Source: Solirubrobacterales bacterium
Lineage (GTDB): Bacteria; Actinomycetota; Thermoleophilia; Solirubrobacterales; 70-9
Reading direction: 5' to 3'
Length of the DNA: 64,000 bases
Assembly: GCA_023958085.1 (NCBI GenBank)
Contig: JAMLGI010000007.1
Span: 1-64,000 of the forward strand
Shown here piece after piece: positions 35,140-44,216 of this stretch (within the stretch, counting starts at the first letter, position 1; each line of letters starts with the position of its first letter). Made by a program: the position numbers and the translations under genes. The notes under the pieces were generated by a model. It searched no databases and was not told the DNA's origin. It saw nothing but the letters and a program-made list of their open reading frames with translations.

Positions 35140-35515
35140 CCTCTGCGATCACATCAGGGCAGGCTGGCCGATCCTCGAAGAGGAAGACACCCACCTCGCG
35201 ATCGAGTTCGGCTTCGATACCGGTCGCACCCAGCGGGTGATGGTCTGGGATGACGGTCTCACCGATCACGGGCACTGGGTGGCGATCAAGACCCCGATCG
35301 CCGAGGTTTCCGAGATCGACCCAACCACCCTGCTACAGCGAAACGACCGGCTGCTCGCCGGCAGTATCGGCATCTACGAGAACGGGCTGGTGATGTTCCA
35401 CTACCAGATCCGGATTGATGATCTCGACGAAACCGAGCTCGAAGTCGCCCTCGAAATGGTGGCCGTGGTCGGCGACGGCCTGGAGCTCGAGTACACCGGC
35501 AAGGACCGGTTCTGA
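35123..35515 (+). CDS. YbjN/type III chaperone-like fold protein, copy 2
   Basis: 130 aa. It shares with the previous product the order WADLCDHIRAGWPILEEED, RVMVWDDGLTDHGHWVAIKTP, and IYENGLVMFHYQIRIDDLDE. ATG 35123 is chosen because GGAGG sits a few bases upstream; ATG-like starts at 35108 would place the Shine-Dalgarno inside the gene. Function unknown; the pair may be a chaperone-like heterodimer. Confidence 0.6.
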   Translation: MATWADLCDHIRAGWPILEEEDTHLAIEFGFDTGRTQRVMVWDDGLTDHGHWVAIKTPIAEVSEIDPTTLLQRNDRLLAGSIGIYENGLVMFHYQIRIDDLDETELEVALEMVAVVGDGLELEYTGKDRF

Positions 35516-35574
35516 AAGACCATCCCGACGTTCCGCGCGCTCGGCCTTTCAGGCCGGTGTGGATCCCGTGAACG

Positions 35575-36528
35575 TCAGCGGGCTGAGAGTTCGCCGGCCT
35601 CGATCGCGGCGGTGACCGCGCAGCCCGGTTCCGTTTCGTGGGCGCAGTTGCGGAAGCGGCAGTAGGCGGCGAGGCGTTCGATCTCGATTGCCCGTTCGTC
35701 GTCCAGTTCGGACTCGGTGGCGCCGGGGATCAGATCGTCCGCGTCGAGAGAGCCGGGGGCCCGGAGGCCGGGGGTGTCAATCAGGAGGGCCCCGCCGGGC
35801 AGGGGGAAGAGTTCCCGGCTGGTGGTGGCGTGTCGGCCGCGGTCGTCGGTCTCCCGGATCTCGGCGGTCTTCTGGCGTTCCCAGCCGAGCAGGGTGTTGG
35901 CCAGGGTGGACTTGCCGACCCCGGAGCGGCCCAGCATCACAACCGTCTCACCGGAGGCCAGCGACCCCTCCAGGGCATCGACCCCTTCGCCGCTGCGGGA
36001 ACTGAGTACGAACACTTCGATCCCGGGAAAGGCCTGCTCGACCCGGCGCCCCAACTCGGTCGAACCCTCGCTCAGGTCCGACTTGGAGAGCGCGATCACC
36101 GGGGTTGCCCCGGAGGCCTCGGCCAGCCTCACCATCCGTTCCAGCCGCACCGGATCGTGCTCACGGTTCAGTGAGCTGATCACGATCGCCTTGTCGATGT
36201 TGGTGGCCAGCACCTGGATCCGGTCGCGGTCGGCCGCCGAGCGGCGGGCCAGCACGGTGCGGCGCGGCAGGATCTCCTGGATCGTCCCGTCCGGCAGGGC
36301 CGCCACCCAGTCACCGACCGCAGGCATCGCGGTTGCCTGGGAGCGATCCTGAAGCATCCGTCCCGCCGGCCTGCCGAGTAGCTCGCCGTCCACGGTCAAC
36401 AGATCGACGATGTGGTTGCGGTGAAGCCCGGATACCCGGGCGGGAACCATCCCGTCCCGTTCACCGGACTCCCATGCTGCCCGGTCGGCCTCCTGCCAGC
36501 CGATCGCGGCCAGAGCAGGATCGATCAT
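35575..36528 (-). CDS. rsgA: Ribosome small-subunit-dependent GTPase A
   Basis: 317 aa circularly permuted GTPase that assists late 30S assembly. Motifs come in the order G4 (ALSKSDLSEG), G5-like SSRSGEGVD, G1 (MLGRSGVGKSTLAN), G2 region (TTSRELFPL) and G3 (LIDTPGLR), which is the permutation unique to RsgA. An OB-fold precedes it and the C-terminal zinc ligands are in YCRFRNCAHETEPGC. Length is normal. Confidence 0.93.
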   Translation of the reverse strand: MIDPALAAIGWQEADRAAWESGERDGMVPARVSGLHRNHIVDLLTVDGELLGRPAGRMLQDRSQATAMPAVGDWVAALPDGTIQEILPRRTVLARRSAADRDRIQVLATNIDKAIVISSLNREHDPVRLERMVRLAEASGATPVIALSKSDLSEGSTELGRRVEQAFPGIEVFVLSSRSGEGVDALEGSLASGETVVMLGRSGVGKSTLANTLLGWERQKTAEIRETDDRGRHATTSRELFPLPGGALLIDTPGLRAPGSLDADDLIPGATESELDDERAIEIERLAAYCRFRNCAHETEPGCAVTAAIEAGELSAR

Positions 36529-36602
36529 GCGGGGGGCAGGGGGCGAAAATCCATCTCCCGGAAGCTTAGAACGTCATGCCTTCTCACCCGCCTTCGATCA
36601 CC

Positions 36603-36614
36603 ACCACCGGTGGT
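36603..36614. promoter_or_regulatory. Palindrome upstream of vapB2
   Basis: Perfect 12-bp palindrome ACCACCGGTGGT, 12 bp before the vapB2 ATG. Autoregulatory antitoxins bind such sites, so it is a candidate operator. Confidence 0.4.
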
Positions 36615-36626
36615 ACCATGTATGGC

Positions 36627-36842
36627 ATGAACAAGACCACGCTCTATCTACCCGATGATCTGCGGACGGCGGTCAAGATTGCAGCCGCCCGGGACGGAGT
36701 GTCGGAGGCCGAGGTGATCAGGCGCGCAATCCGCACCGAGGTCGGCAGCGGTCGACCCCGGCCGAAGGGTGGGCTCTTCGCCGGAGGCAGGCCGATCGCC
36801 CGGGAAGTCGAGCAGTACTTGCCGGGTTTCGGGGAGCGATAA
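36627..36842 (+). CDS. Ribbon-helix-helix antitoxin (VapB-like)
   Basis: 71 aa: MNKTTLYLPDDLRTAVKIAA then GVSEAEVIRRAIRTEV is a classic ribbon-helix-helix DNA-binding domain; the tail FAGGRPIAREVEQYLPGFGER would wrap the toxin. An upstream ATG at 36618 (MYG) is also possible. Directly followed by a PIN toxin gene. Confidence 0.82.
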   Translation: MNKTTLYLPDDLRTAVKIAAARDGVSEAEVIRRAIRTEVGSGRPRPKGGLFAGGRPIAREVEQYLPGFGER

Positions 36843-37271
36843 TTGGCGGGTCTGATCGTCGATACCAGCGCTCTCCTGGCGTTCTTCGACTCTTCCGAAC
36901 CGGACCACGATGCCGTAACCAGGTTTCTCGAAACCGAACCCGGTCCGTTCATCGTCTCGCCGTTCGTAATCGCCGAGCTCGACTACCTGGTTGCAACCAG
37001 GTACGGCGTTCAGGTCGAGCTGGACGTCCTCGATGCGCTCGCCTCCGGTGCCTGGGAGCTTCCGGCCGTCGACGCAAAAGAGCTCTCCCGGATCCACGAC
37101 CTGATCGGCAGCTACCGGGACCAGAACGTCGGTGTCGCCGAAGCCTCAAACGTGCTGCTCGCCGACCGCTACGGCACTCGCGACATCCTGACCCTCGACC
37201 GAGGCCACTTCGAGAAGCTCCGTCCCCTCGGTAGCGGCCACTTCACGGTCCATCCTCGGGATCCGGCGTAG
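36843..37271 (+). CDS. VapC-type PIN ribonuclease toxin, second module
   Basis: 142-aa PIN domain with all expected acidic positions: GLIVDTSALLAFFD, FVIAELDYLV, VGVAEASNVLLADRYG and ILTLDRGHFEKL. The TTG start directly follows the antitoxin TAA. It belongs to a different PIN subfamily from the protein at 34285, so the two modules are not a recent duplication. Confidence 0.85.
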   Translation: MAGLIVDTSALLAFFDSSEPDHDAVTRFLETEPGPFIVSPFVIAELDYLVATRYGVQVELDVLDALASGAWELPAVDAKELSRIHDLIGSYRDQNVGVAEASNVLLADRYGTRDILTLDRGHFEKLRPLGSGHFTVHPRDPA

Positions 37272-37303
37272 TCACAACCTCGGCCGCCGTAGGCTGTGTG
37301 GCA

Positions 37304-38440
37304 ATGAGCCTTTCGCCCTCAGACGCCCACGGCGCCCCCCTGGGGGAAGACCGACGTCAGCTGATGCTTGACCTGCTCGACGGCAGGCCGGTCGATCGGG
37401 TGCCCGTCGGGTTCTGGTGGCATTACTACTCGGTCCCCGCTGCGATCCGGCTGGTCCAGAACCGGATCAAGGGTCCGTCCAGGGTCCCGCCGGAGGTCAT
37501 CTGGAGGGTCATGCCGAACAACCCGTTCCGGGCCTACCTGAACGACGGTCTGCTCAAGGACAGCCTGGCTGGGCACAGGCGCGACTACCTGGCGCTTCGT
37601 CCGGATTTCGTCAAAATCATGTCGGACGGTTTCTTCAGCCACCCGTCGATTCTGGAGAACAGGGTCTCGACGGCGGCGGGGATGCGTCTGGTCACGCCGA
37701 TCGGTCCCGACCACCCCTGGATCCGGCGCCAGGTCCAGTCTGTGAAAGAACTGGTCGACTTCTACGACGGTGAAGTGATGGTTTTCTACAGCGTCTTTGC
37801 GCCGATCCAGCAGTTCCGGCTCTTTGCCGAGTATGTGATCCGGGATGTCGAGGGCTTCCAGGACATGCTCCTCGAAGGCAGGGAGGACGTCGCGCGGGCC
37901 GCCGAGGTTGTCGCGGACGACACGATCCTGCTGCTGGATGCGCTCCGGGCCGAGACCGGGATCGACGGGGTGTTCTACTCGGTCCAGTCCGCGCAACGAC
38001 CGGAATGCGACCGTGAGCATCACGACCAGTACATCAAGCCGACCGACCTGCGGGTGCTCGATCGGATCAACCAGCTCTGGGAACACAACATCCTGCACAT
38101 CTGTGGCTACGAGCACTACCGGAACGATCTCGGTTACTACGCGCAGTATCCGGCCAGCGTCTACAACTGGGCGGTGCACACCGAGGGGGTTTCGATGGCC
38201 CAGGGCAAGGAGCTCTTCGACGGGGTCGTGCTCGGGGGCTTCGACAACAACGCCGGGTCGCTGATCGACGTCGGAACCCCCGCCGAGGTGGTTGACTTCA
38301 CCCGCCAACTGGTCGAGGAAGCCGGGATCGACCGGCTGATCCTAGGTGCCGACTGCACGATCCCTCCGGACGCAGACCTGGACCGACTGGCCCTGATCCG
38401 TTACGCCGCAGCGGAAGCTTCACGCCATCCCGGGAGCTGA
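37304..38440 (+). CDS. URO-D-superfamily protein
   Basis: 378-aa protein of the uroporphyrinogen-decarboxylase/methyltransferase barrel family, with DLLDGRPVDRVPVGFWWHYY, RPDFVKIMSDGFF, ILHICGYEHYRNDL (His/Cys region where methyltransferases bind zinc) and RLILGADCTIPPDADL. The HICGYEH and GADC segments suggest a corrinoid-linked methyltransferase-type member rather than HemE. A GTG at 37298 is an alternative start. No corrinoid protein is adjacent. Confidence 0.65.
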   Translation: MSLSPSDAHGAPLGEDRRQLMLDLLDGRPVDRVPVGFWWHYYSVPAAIRLVQNRIKGPSRVPPEVIWRVMPNNPFRAYLNDGLLKDSLAGHRRDYLALRPDFVKIMSDGFFSHPSILENRVSTAAGMRLVTPIGPDHPWIRRQVQSVKELVDFYDGEVMVFYSVFAPIQQFRLFAEYVIRDVEGFQDMLLEGREDVARAAEVVADDTILLLDALRAETGIDGVFYSVQSAQRPECDREHHDQYIKPTDLRVLDRINQLWEHNILHICGYEHYRNDLGYYAQYPASVYNWAVHTEGVSMAQGKELFDGVVLGGFDNNAGSLIDVGTPAEVVDFTRQLVEEAGIDRLILGADCTIPPDADLDRLALIRYAAAEASRHPGS

Positions 38441-38487
38441 TTGAGGAAGATCACCGCGGCCAGCGAGCCAACCCAAGGTTCAGGTGT

Positions 38488-38725
38488 GAAAGCCGCTGAC
38501 CGGAATCGAACCGGCGACCCCTTCATCATGAGTGAGCCCAGGCCCGGCGGTCGATGACTTCGTCTGATCTAGGGTGAAAGTAAATCCCCTGCAAATACCA
38601 TGCTTTCAGACGATGCGGGAGAAGCATCTCAGATCAACCAAGATCGCCCGATCTGGATGCAATGTTTCCGGAGAGTTCCCGGTGCGGCGTGGCGGTGTCC
38701 ATCGGAGTCGCTCCCTCTGTCGAGG
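38488..38725 (-). repeat. tRNA-half-containing repeat, copy 1
   Basis: About 238 bp that aligns end to end (roughly three quarters identical by eye, few gaps) with 42981-43218, same orientation. Its end at 38488-38532, read on the minus strand, is a tRNA 3' half: anticodon loop CTCATGA, then GGGGTCGCCGGTTCGATTCC (variable region and T arm) and acceptor strand. The matching 5' half is absent, so it is not a functional tRNA. Confidence 0.75.
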
Positions 38726-38777
38726 AAGCAGTTGCCCTGATCCTCCGGGGACCAGGCTCGGTGTAGCTTCGGGCGTG

Positions 38778-38945
38778 ATTTCTTCCCCTGAGTTCGGGGT
38801 TGACGATGTACAGGCCGAGGAAGGCGACCTCCGTGGGCACGCGCGCAACCGGGAGTGCCGCCAAAGTGCGGTTTCCTTCGACCGAACGGAAGAAGCCCAC
38901 AGGGTCGGCGAGCATGGAAAGGGGTCGCCACATCAAGCCCGCTGG
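38778..38945 (-). pseudogene. Possible GNAT acetyltransferase remnant
   Basis: The translated stretch DPVGFFRSVEGN...AFLGLYIVNPELRG resembles the core beta strands and A motif of GNAT acetyltransferases (FLGLYIVxPExRG). After RGR the usual acetyl-CoA loop Q/RxGxG/A is lost and the frame runs into the tRNA-half repeat. The remaining parts of 38441-39220 show no convincing gene. Confidence 0.35.
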
Positions 38946-39229
38946 GAGCCTTCGCGCTAACCGTCCCAGCCCATTCCCGAGTAGGCCCGCGTATCCGGCT
39001 TCGATCCCGGCCGGCAGCCCGCAAGCCAAGAGTCGCCGCGTGTAAAGACACAGCGATATTGGCTTGGACGAGGGAGACTTCGATCTCGCTCGGGGCACAG
39101 GAGCCCAGACGTGACGCCGAACATAGAGGGTGGGATTGGTAGGAGGTCCCCGCACTTTCCCATTTTCAGCGACTGGAGAGGAAAAGAGTAGGGTCATGCC
39201 CTACCAAGGACGAAATTAAGGTGTCGCCC

Positions 39230-39661
39230 ATGAATTTCACCAAACGCCTCTCGGCAGTCACCGTCCTTGCCTGTGTCGCCGCTTTGACGGTCAGCGCTGT
39301 CGCCTCCGCCAAGATCATCACCAAGCCACTTGCCTTGCCGGGCAGTTCGATCACCGTCAACATCACTGGCAAGAAAGGGCAGCAGAAGATCTCTCTGCTG
39401 GACCTGAAGTACATCTGCCCGACCGGGTTCGGTCAGATCAACTCGCCGCGGATCGCGGGCATCGGCAGGGCCAAGATCAGCAAGAAGGGGAAGTTCGTCC
39501 TGAAGAAATCCGGTGTGAAGATCATCAACCCCGATACGAACAAGGCTTGGGGCAAAGGCGGCTTCGCCGTGAAGGGCAAGCTGGTCCGCGGCAGGCTGAC
39601 CGGCAAGGTGACGGTCAAGCATGCTGAGTGCGGGCTGATCGGCGGCAAGATCGCCCAGTAG
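39230..39661 (+). CDS. Small secreted protein of unknown function
   Basis: 143 aa with signal peptide (TKRLSAVTVLACVAALTVSAVASA). The mature part is Lys/Gly-rich and beta-strand-like (ITVNITGKKGQQKISLL, GKAKISKKGKF-type repeats) with two cysteines (YICPTGF and HAECGL). I do not recognise the family. Start at ATG 39230; GTG 39221 is an alternative. Confidence 0.6.
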   Translation: MNFTKRLSAVTVLACVAALTVSAVASAKIITKPLALPGSSITVNITGKKGQQKISLLDLKYICPTGFGQINSPRIAGIGRAKISKKGKFVLKKSGVKIINPDTNKAWGKGGFAVKGKLVRGRLTGKVTVKHAECGLIGGKIAQ

Positions 39662-39688
39662 TCGGGAACTCTGAATCGGGCTGCTCAG

Positions 39689-42508
39689 TTATCCGGTCCG
39701 CTGGCCGTCGCTCAAGGCGGCAGCCAGTTCCCGGCGGGACGGGATGCGAAGCTTGGAGTAGGTATTGGCCAGGTGCTTTTCAACGGTCTTGACCGATACG
39801 AAAAGCTCTTGGCCAATCTCTCGGTTGGTCATCCCTGCGGCGGCCCGCTTCGCCACTCGTTCCTCCGACGCGGTGAGTGCTGCGACGCCGGTCCTTCGGA
39901 TCCGGCGTGGGCGCCGGCCCAACAATCCGAGTTCCGCTCGGGTCCGGGACTCGAGCCGCACCGAACCGCATTCCGCGCCGATCCCGAGGGCTTCGAACTG
40001 GGCCTCCTCCGCATCTGCAGTACGCCCGGTCTCGCGCAGCAAGACCCCGTGGGCGTTCAAGGCGTAGCCGAGACCGAGCAGAACCTCAGTATCGCGCAGA
40101 GTCGCGACCGCCTCCTCCGTATGACCGAGCCCGGTTTCGCCGCGAACGGTCAGCCCGAGGTCCCGCAGGGTCGAGCCGATCAGGCGTGGGGCACCCCAAG
40201 GGAGTACCAGGTCCAGTTGCTCGAATAGAAGCTCCTGCGCCGCGGCATCTCGTCCCTTCATCCTTTCGAGGGTGGCGGCGGTTGAATTGACATCACTCAG
40301 CGCGAAGGGGCTGCGATGGCCTCCGGCCTCCGACTGGATCTTCTCGAGCAGCCGTCCGGCGCTGAGGATGTCCCCAGCCTCCAAGGCCAGATCGCAATGC
40401 GCCAGGTCCCAGGTCATGGACATCAGGGTGTCGAGGGACTGGCTCTCACCGGCGATGAGACTCAGGGTTTGCCCGGCAAGGTCGGCCTGCCCCAACTCAA
40501 TCCGGCAGCGGGCGGCGACCACCAGGCTCAGGGGGTAGAAAATCTCCCATCCGTCTTCATGGGTGGCGACTGCGGCCTCGGCGTCGGCCAGCGACGCCTT
40601 GATTGCCCCGCGAAACAGACGTGGACAGGCGCGGCAGTAGCTGGCGCTGGCGAAGGTATGTGAAGAGCTGGCAAGGCGAGCTACGCCAAGCACCCGGGAG
40701 AGCAGTTCCTCGCCTTCCTTGTAGCAGTCGGCGGCCGCCAGGGCGCCCGTCGCGTATGACCAGGCGATACCACCCGGGCCTTCGTCTTCGAGCAGCTTGC
40801 CACCAGACCAAGCTCGTCGGGCAGTGTCGGCGGCATCCTCGGCGCTTCCCTCCACATCCATCATCAACTGGGCTGCACGGGCGGCTAGCATCGCCCGTTC
40901 CCCTGGAGTGTCACCGGGATACGGTTCAGCCAGCCCATGTTCCTTCAACGCAGTCCGGTCGGTGGCCGGCACGAACAGCAGAATTCCGACCAGGTTCGAA
41001 GACGCGACCAGGCTGAGTTCGGGGTCGATCTCTGCCATCTCGAGGATGCAACTCTGCAGCAGGTCGATCGCCTCGTTCCAGGCACCGGCGCTGTAGAAAA
41101 CCCGGGCAGCCTCCAGTTTCAGGCTGAACGACAGCTTGGAATCCTCGATGGCTTCGGCCTCGGCCAGCAGTAGGCCAGCGGCTTCACCGTTGTTCGCGCG
41201 AGCATGTGCTCGGGCCCGGGCGAGCCGGAGGTCCTGATCGGTCTGGTCACCTGCGATCTCGACCGCCCGGTCAAGCAGTTCACTCGCCGTGGTGGGAGCG
41301 CCGCGCCCGTTGGCGGCGGCGGCCGCCGCGACCAGGATCCCGACTCCCGAGTCCCGGTCGTCTGGATGGGCTATCAGCAGATGAGGGGCTACCTTCTCGG
41401 AAGGATCGCCGGCCGCCACGCGGATCCTGATCGCCTCCCGGTGCTTCACGACCCTGCGGGTCGGGCCGATCTCCTGGCGTACGGCTTCCCGGACCATCGA
41501 GTGGGAGAAACGGGGCCGAGACCCGGCTTCGATCAGGTCCAGCCGATCAAGCCGATCGAGCAGACTCGCTCCCTCCGCTGGGCCGACCCCAGCCAGCTCG
41601 AAGAGTTGCGCCACCGGAGTCTCGTCACCTAGGATTTCAAGGGCCTCTACCAAGGCCATCGCGTGGGGTCCTTCACGATTGATCCTTCGGATCAGCCGCC
41701 GACTCAAGGTGGCCGGCGAGTAGGCGGCGATCTCCTCAACGTCGGCATCGGCGGGTCGAACTCCGGAGCTCTCCAGCGCGGTGGAGAGCTGGGTGACGAG
41801 GAAGGCGTTGCCTCCGGTCGCATCACGACACTCTTTCGCGAAGCTCTCCGGGATCTCGAGGTTGAGATGGCTGGCCATCACCAGCTGCACGGCCTCGGCG
41901 CTCAAGGGCTCCGGCGTCAGATTCGTTCTAGCGAGATCGAGGGTGGAGGAAAGCGGATTCTGGTCGAGCTCGGGTTCGCCGGTTCGCGCCGCCACGATCA
42001 GGGCGACGGGCAGGTCTCCGACCCGGGCGGAAAGGTGGGCGAGCCAGCGGGCGGATTGTTCGTCCGCCCACTGGATGTCATCGACGAAAAGGGCGAACGT
42101 CCTCTCTTCGGACAGGTTGGAGATCAGCCAGTAGAGCCCGTGGATTTCACCGTCCAGGCTGGTGTTCTCGACCGGGTCTGAATCGAATACCGGTCGAGAC
42201 AGGGAGGCCATTCCCTCGAATACGGCTGAATCACGAACTACGCCCGATCCCTCCAGCAGCGGACCGAACAATTCTCGGACCAGGCCGAACGGCAGATCCC
42301 GGTCGATCTCACGGGCGGTGGCGAAGCTGGTGGCGATCTCACCTCCCACAAGGTGATCCCGTGCCTCTTCGAGCAGGCGGGTCTTGCCGAATCCGGCCCC
42401 GGCCTTGACCACCACGAGGCTCCCCTGACCCTGAGTGGCCAGTTCGACAGCGGCTCCGATTGCGGCAATCTCCCGGTCGCGTTCAAAGACCGGAACATTC
42501 GTAGTCAT
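39689..42508 (-). CDS. LAL-type LuxR transcriptional regulator
   Basis: 939 aa. N-terminal AAA/STAND ATPase with Walker A KAGAGFGKTRLLEEA (residues about 36-50) and Walker B FALFVDDIQWAD, a long TPR-like helical middle, and a C-terminal LuxR helix-turn-helix: LTASEERVAKRAAAGMTNRE then SVKTVEKHLANTYSKL. This large ATP-dependent regulator family often controls a neighbouring catabolic or secondary-metabolite locus, but no such locus is evident here. Start ATG 42508. Confidence 0.88.
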   Translation of the reverse strand: MTTNVPVFERDREIAAIGAAVELATQGQGSLVVVKAGAGFGKTRLLEEARDHLVGGEIATSFATAREIDRDLPFGLVRELFGPLLEGSGVVRDSAVFEGMASLSRPVFDSDPVENTSLDGEIHGLYWLISNLSEERTFALFVDDIQWADEQSARWLAHLSARVGDLPVALIVAARTGEPELDQNPLSSTLDLARTNLTPEPLSAEAVQLVMASHLNLEIPESFAKECRDATGGNAFLVTQLSTALESSGVRPADADVEEIAAYSPATLSRRLIRRINREGPHAMALVEALEILGDETPVAQLFELAGVGPAEGASLLDRLDRLDLIEAGSRPRFSHSMVREAVRQEIGPTRRVVKHREAIRIRVAAGDPSEKVAPHLLIAHPDDRDSGVGILVAAAAAANGRGAPTTASELLDRAVEIAGDQTDQDLRLARARAHARANNGEAAGLLLAEAEAIEDSKLSFSLKLEAARVFYSAGAWNEAIDLLQSCILEMAEIDPELSLVASSNLVGILLFVPATDRTALKEHGLAEPYPGDTPGERAMLAARAAQLMMDVEGSAEDAADTARRAWSGGKLLEDEGPGGIAWSYATGALAAADCYKEGEELLSRVLGVARLASSSHTFASASYCRACPRLFRGAIKASLADAEAAVATHEDGWEIFYPLSLVVAARCRIELGQADLAGQTLSLIAGESQSLDTLMSMTWDLAHCDLALEAGDILSAGRLLEKIQSEAGGHRSPFALSDVNSTAATLERMKGRDAAAQELLFEQLDLVLPWGAPRLIGSTLRDLGLTVRGETGLGHTEEAVATLRDTEVLLGLGYALNAHGVLLRETGRTADAEEAQFEALGIGAECGSVRLESRTRAELGLLGRRPRRIRRTGVAALTASEERVAKRAAAGMTNREIGQELFVSVKTVEKHLANTYSKLRIPSRRELAAALSDGQRTG

Positions 42509-42674
42509 CGAGATGATTTTCGCAGCAATGCGCAAGACTCCGGTCTACGTGAGTGTCTTCGGTCGGTCAGATGACTTTCGCGGCAAAGCAGCAGGCTTTG
42601 GGCCCATCACCTCACTGTGCGTGCTGCCCGGTCTCGTCGTCGGCCCCGGTTCGGGCGGGGAGGACGGCGGCACG

Positions 42675-42959
42675 ATGACCAAGGCTCAGTCCGCACGGGA
42701 GAAGGCCAAGTGCGAGATCTATTTCGTTGAGGAAAAGGTCTGTGACTCGATCGCGGATTGGATCAGAGGCGGCGCCGGAGACTTCGGCGTTTCGCTGCTG
42801 GTAGTCGAAGGCTTCCCGGCGAAGCTGCGCCAGAAGCTGGTCCAGGCCCAAGAGAGCCGGAACAAGAAGACAGGCAAGAAGCAGGCCCTGGAGGATCGCC
42901 TCCGCAAGGAAATACGCAACGAAATCGAGATCCAATACCGCCTCTCCCGAGAAGCCTGA
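42675..42959 (+). CDS. Small hypothetical protein
   Basis: 94 aa, charged: KAQSAREKAKCEIYFVEEKV then SIADWIRGGAGDFGV and a lysine/arginine-rich C-terminal helix. The N-terminal codons before ATG 42675 lie antisense to the regulator promoter and look non-coding. Not recognised. It ends 22 bp before repeat copy 2. Confidence 0.4.
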   Translation: MTKAQSAREKAKCEIYFVEEKVCDSIADWIRGGAGDFGVSLLVVEGFPAKLRQKLVQAQESRNKKTGKKQALEDRLRKEIRNEIEIQYRLSREA

Positions 42960-42980
42960 TCCGCGGGCAGGCCAGCACCT

Positions 42981-43218
42981 GAAGCCGACGACCGGAATCG
43001 AACCGGTGACCCCTTCATTACGAGTCAGTCCAGGCCCAGGAACTGATGATCCCGTTTGGTTTCGGGTGAACTCAAAGGCCCTGCAAACCAGGAGTTTTCG
43101 ACCGATGTGTGAGGGGCATCTCAGGCCAAGCGGAATCGCCTGATCTGGATGCAATGTTCCCTGAGAGTTCCCGGCCCGGTGTGGAGGGATCCACCGGAGT
43201 CCCGTTCCTCGGGCGAGG
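42981..43218 (-). repeat. tRNA-half-containing repeat, copy 2
   Basis: Counterpart of 38488-38725. On the minus strand the tRNA part reads CTCGTAATGAAGGGGTCACC, GGTTCGATTCCGGTC, GTCGGCTTC: a 3' half with anticodon CGT, tRNA-Thr-like. No 5' half is present. The adjacent ~190 bp is conserved between the copies and includes ATCTGGATGCAATGTT. Such tRNA 3' fragments are typical attachment-site scars. Confidence 0.75.
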
Positions 43219-43385
43219 GTATGGAACTCACTGCTCGTGGGTCCCTCACGGACGACGGCAGGGCCGGGTGAGGGTAGTGGCCGGAGTCGATCCACGCATC
43301 GTTCGCAGCCGCTACCGAGGTAATCCGCCGAAGGTGTCGCTGTAATAGGATCGAACTAGGTTTAAGCGTTCGACCCACTTCGGCC

Positions 43386-44216
43386 ATGATTTCGAGCGAT
43401 TCCTCACCCAAGTTCCAGAAGCCTCCTGTCACCGAGGTCATCGTTGGTGCCCAATTCACGGACGAAATCGTAGATTTGGACGTACTCGCCACTTTCTCCG
43501 TTTCGGTGCGAGACACCCATCGCCAGCGGCAGCAGCACCCACCCCTTCCGAGGCAGGCACTTGCGCCCTCAGGTCCACAGCCGCCAATCTCGTTTGAGTT
43601 TGAGCCTCAGTTTCCGTTCCCTCGAACATGGTTTCTGAATGACGATGGGAGCGAGTTGATCCAGGTGCAGGGAGACAGGCTCGTGTTGAATTGGCGTCGC
43701 TTGAATGTGGAAAGCGCCCCGTATCCAAGCTTTGAAGTCATCAGCAAAAGGTTCACCGAGCACTTTTCGGTCTTGTCCGCTGCTGCGAATGAGGCAGGCC
43801 GGGGAACACCGGTGGTCGATTTCTGTGAGGTGACTTACGTCAACCAGATTCCTTCCGATTTTGAGTCGCTTCGGCTCGGGAACGTCCTCGAAACCGTGTT
43901 GGAGCCGGACTTCGAGTTTCTGCCGCAAGGGCGAGATTCTCAGTTCTCGACCAGGTTTCAGATCGATCCGAACGAGAATGGAGGCGTAATAGGGTCGCTC
44001 ACTTGCTCTTGCGCTCCTGGCATCGTTCCAGACGGGTCGTCAGCTTTTCTTCTTACGATGAGTGGGCAGGTGCAACCTGCGTCTACGGATGACGCAGGGA
44101 TGTGGAAAGCCTTTGAAGTAGGTCACCATTGGGTGGTCAATGGATTCCGCGACATTACGACTTCCGAAATGCATGAGGTTTGGCAATACGAAGGGAGCGA
44201 TGTGACTCATGGATAA
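43386..44216 (+). CDS. TIGR04255-family protein
   Basis: 276 aa; the N-terminal KFQKPPVTEVIVGAQF, FLNDDGSELIQVQGDRLVLNWR and PYPSFEVISKRF match the pattern of the sporadically distributed TIGR04255 family (function unknown). Codon use is visibly less GC-rich than in surrounding genes, which suggests transfer. It overlaps the next gene by eight bases, so the two are a unit. Confidence 0.7.
   Translation: MISSDSSPKFQKPPVTEVIVGAQFTDEIVDLDVLATFSVSVRDTHRQRQQHPPLPRQALAPSGPQPPISFEFEPQFPFPRTWFLNDDGSELIQVQGDRLVLNWRRLNVESAPYPSFEVISKRFTEHFSVLSAAANEAGRGTPVVDFCEVTYVNQIPSDFESLRLGNVLETVLEPDFEFLPQGRDSQFSTRFQIDPNENGGVIGSLTCSCAPGIVPDGSSAFLLTMSGQVQPASTDDAGMWKAFEVGHHWVVNGFRDITTSEMHEVWQYEGSDVTHG

Noticed and set aside
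42981-43025. Complete tRNA-Thr gene
   Set aside because: Only the 3' half pairs properly; no matching acceptor, D arm or anticodon 5' strand is present upstream.
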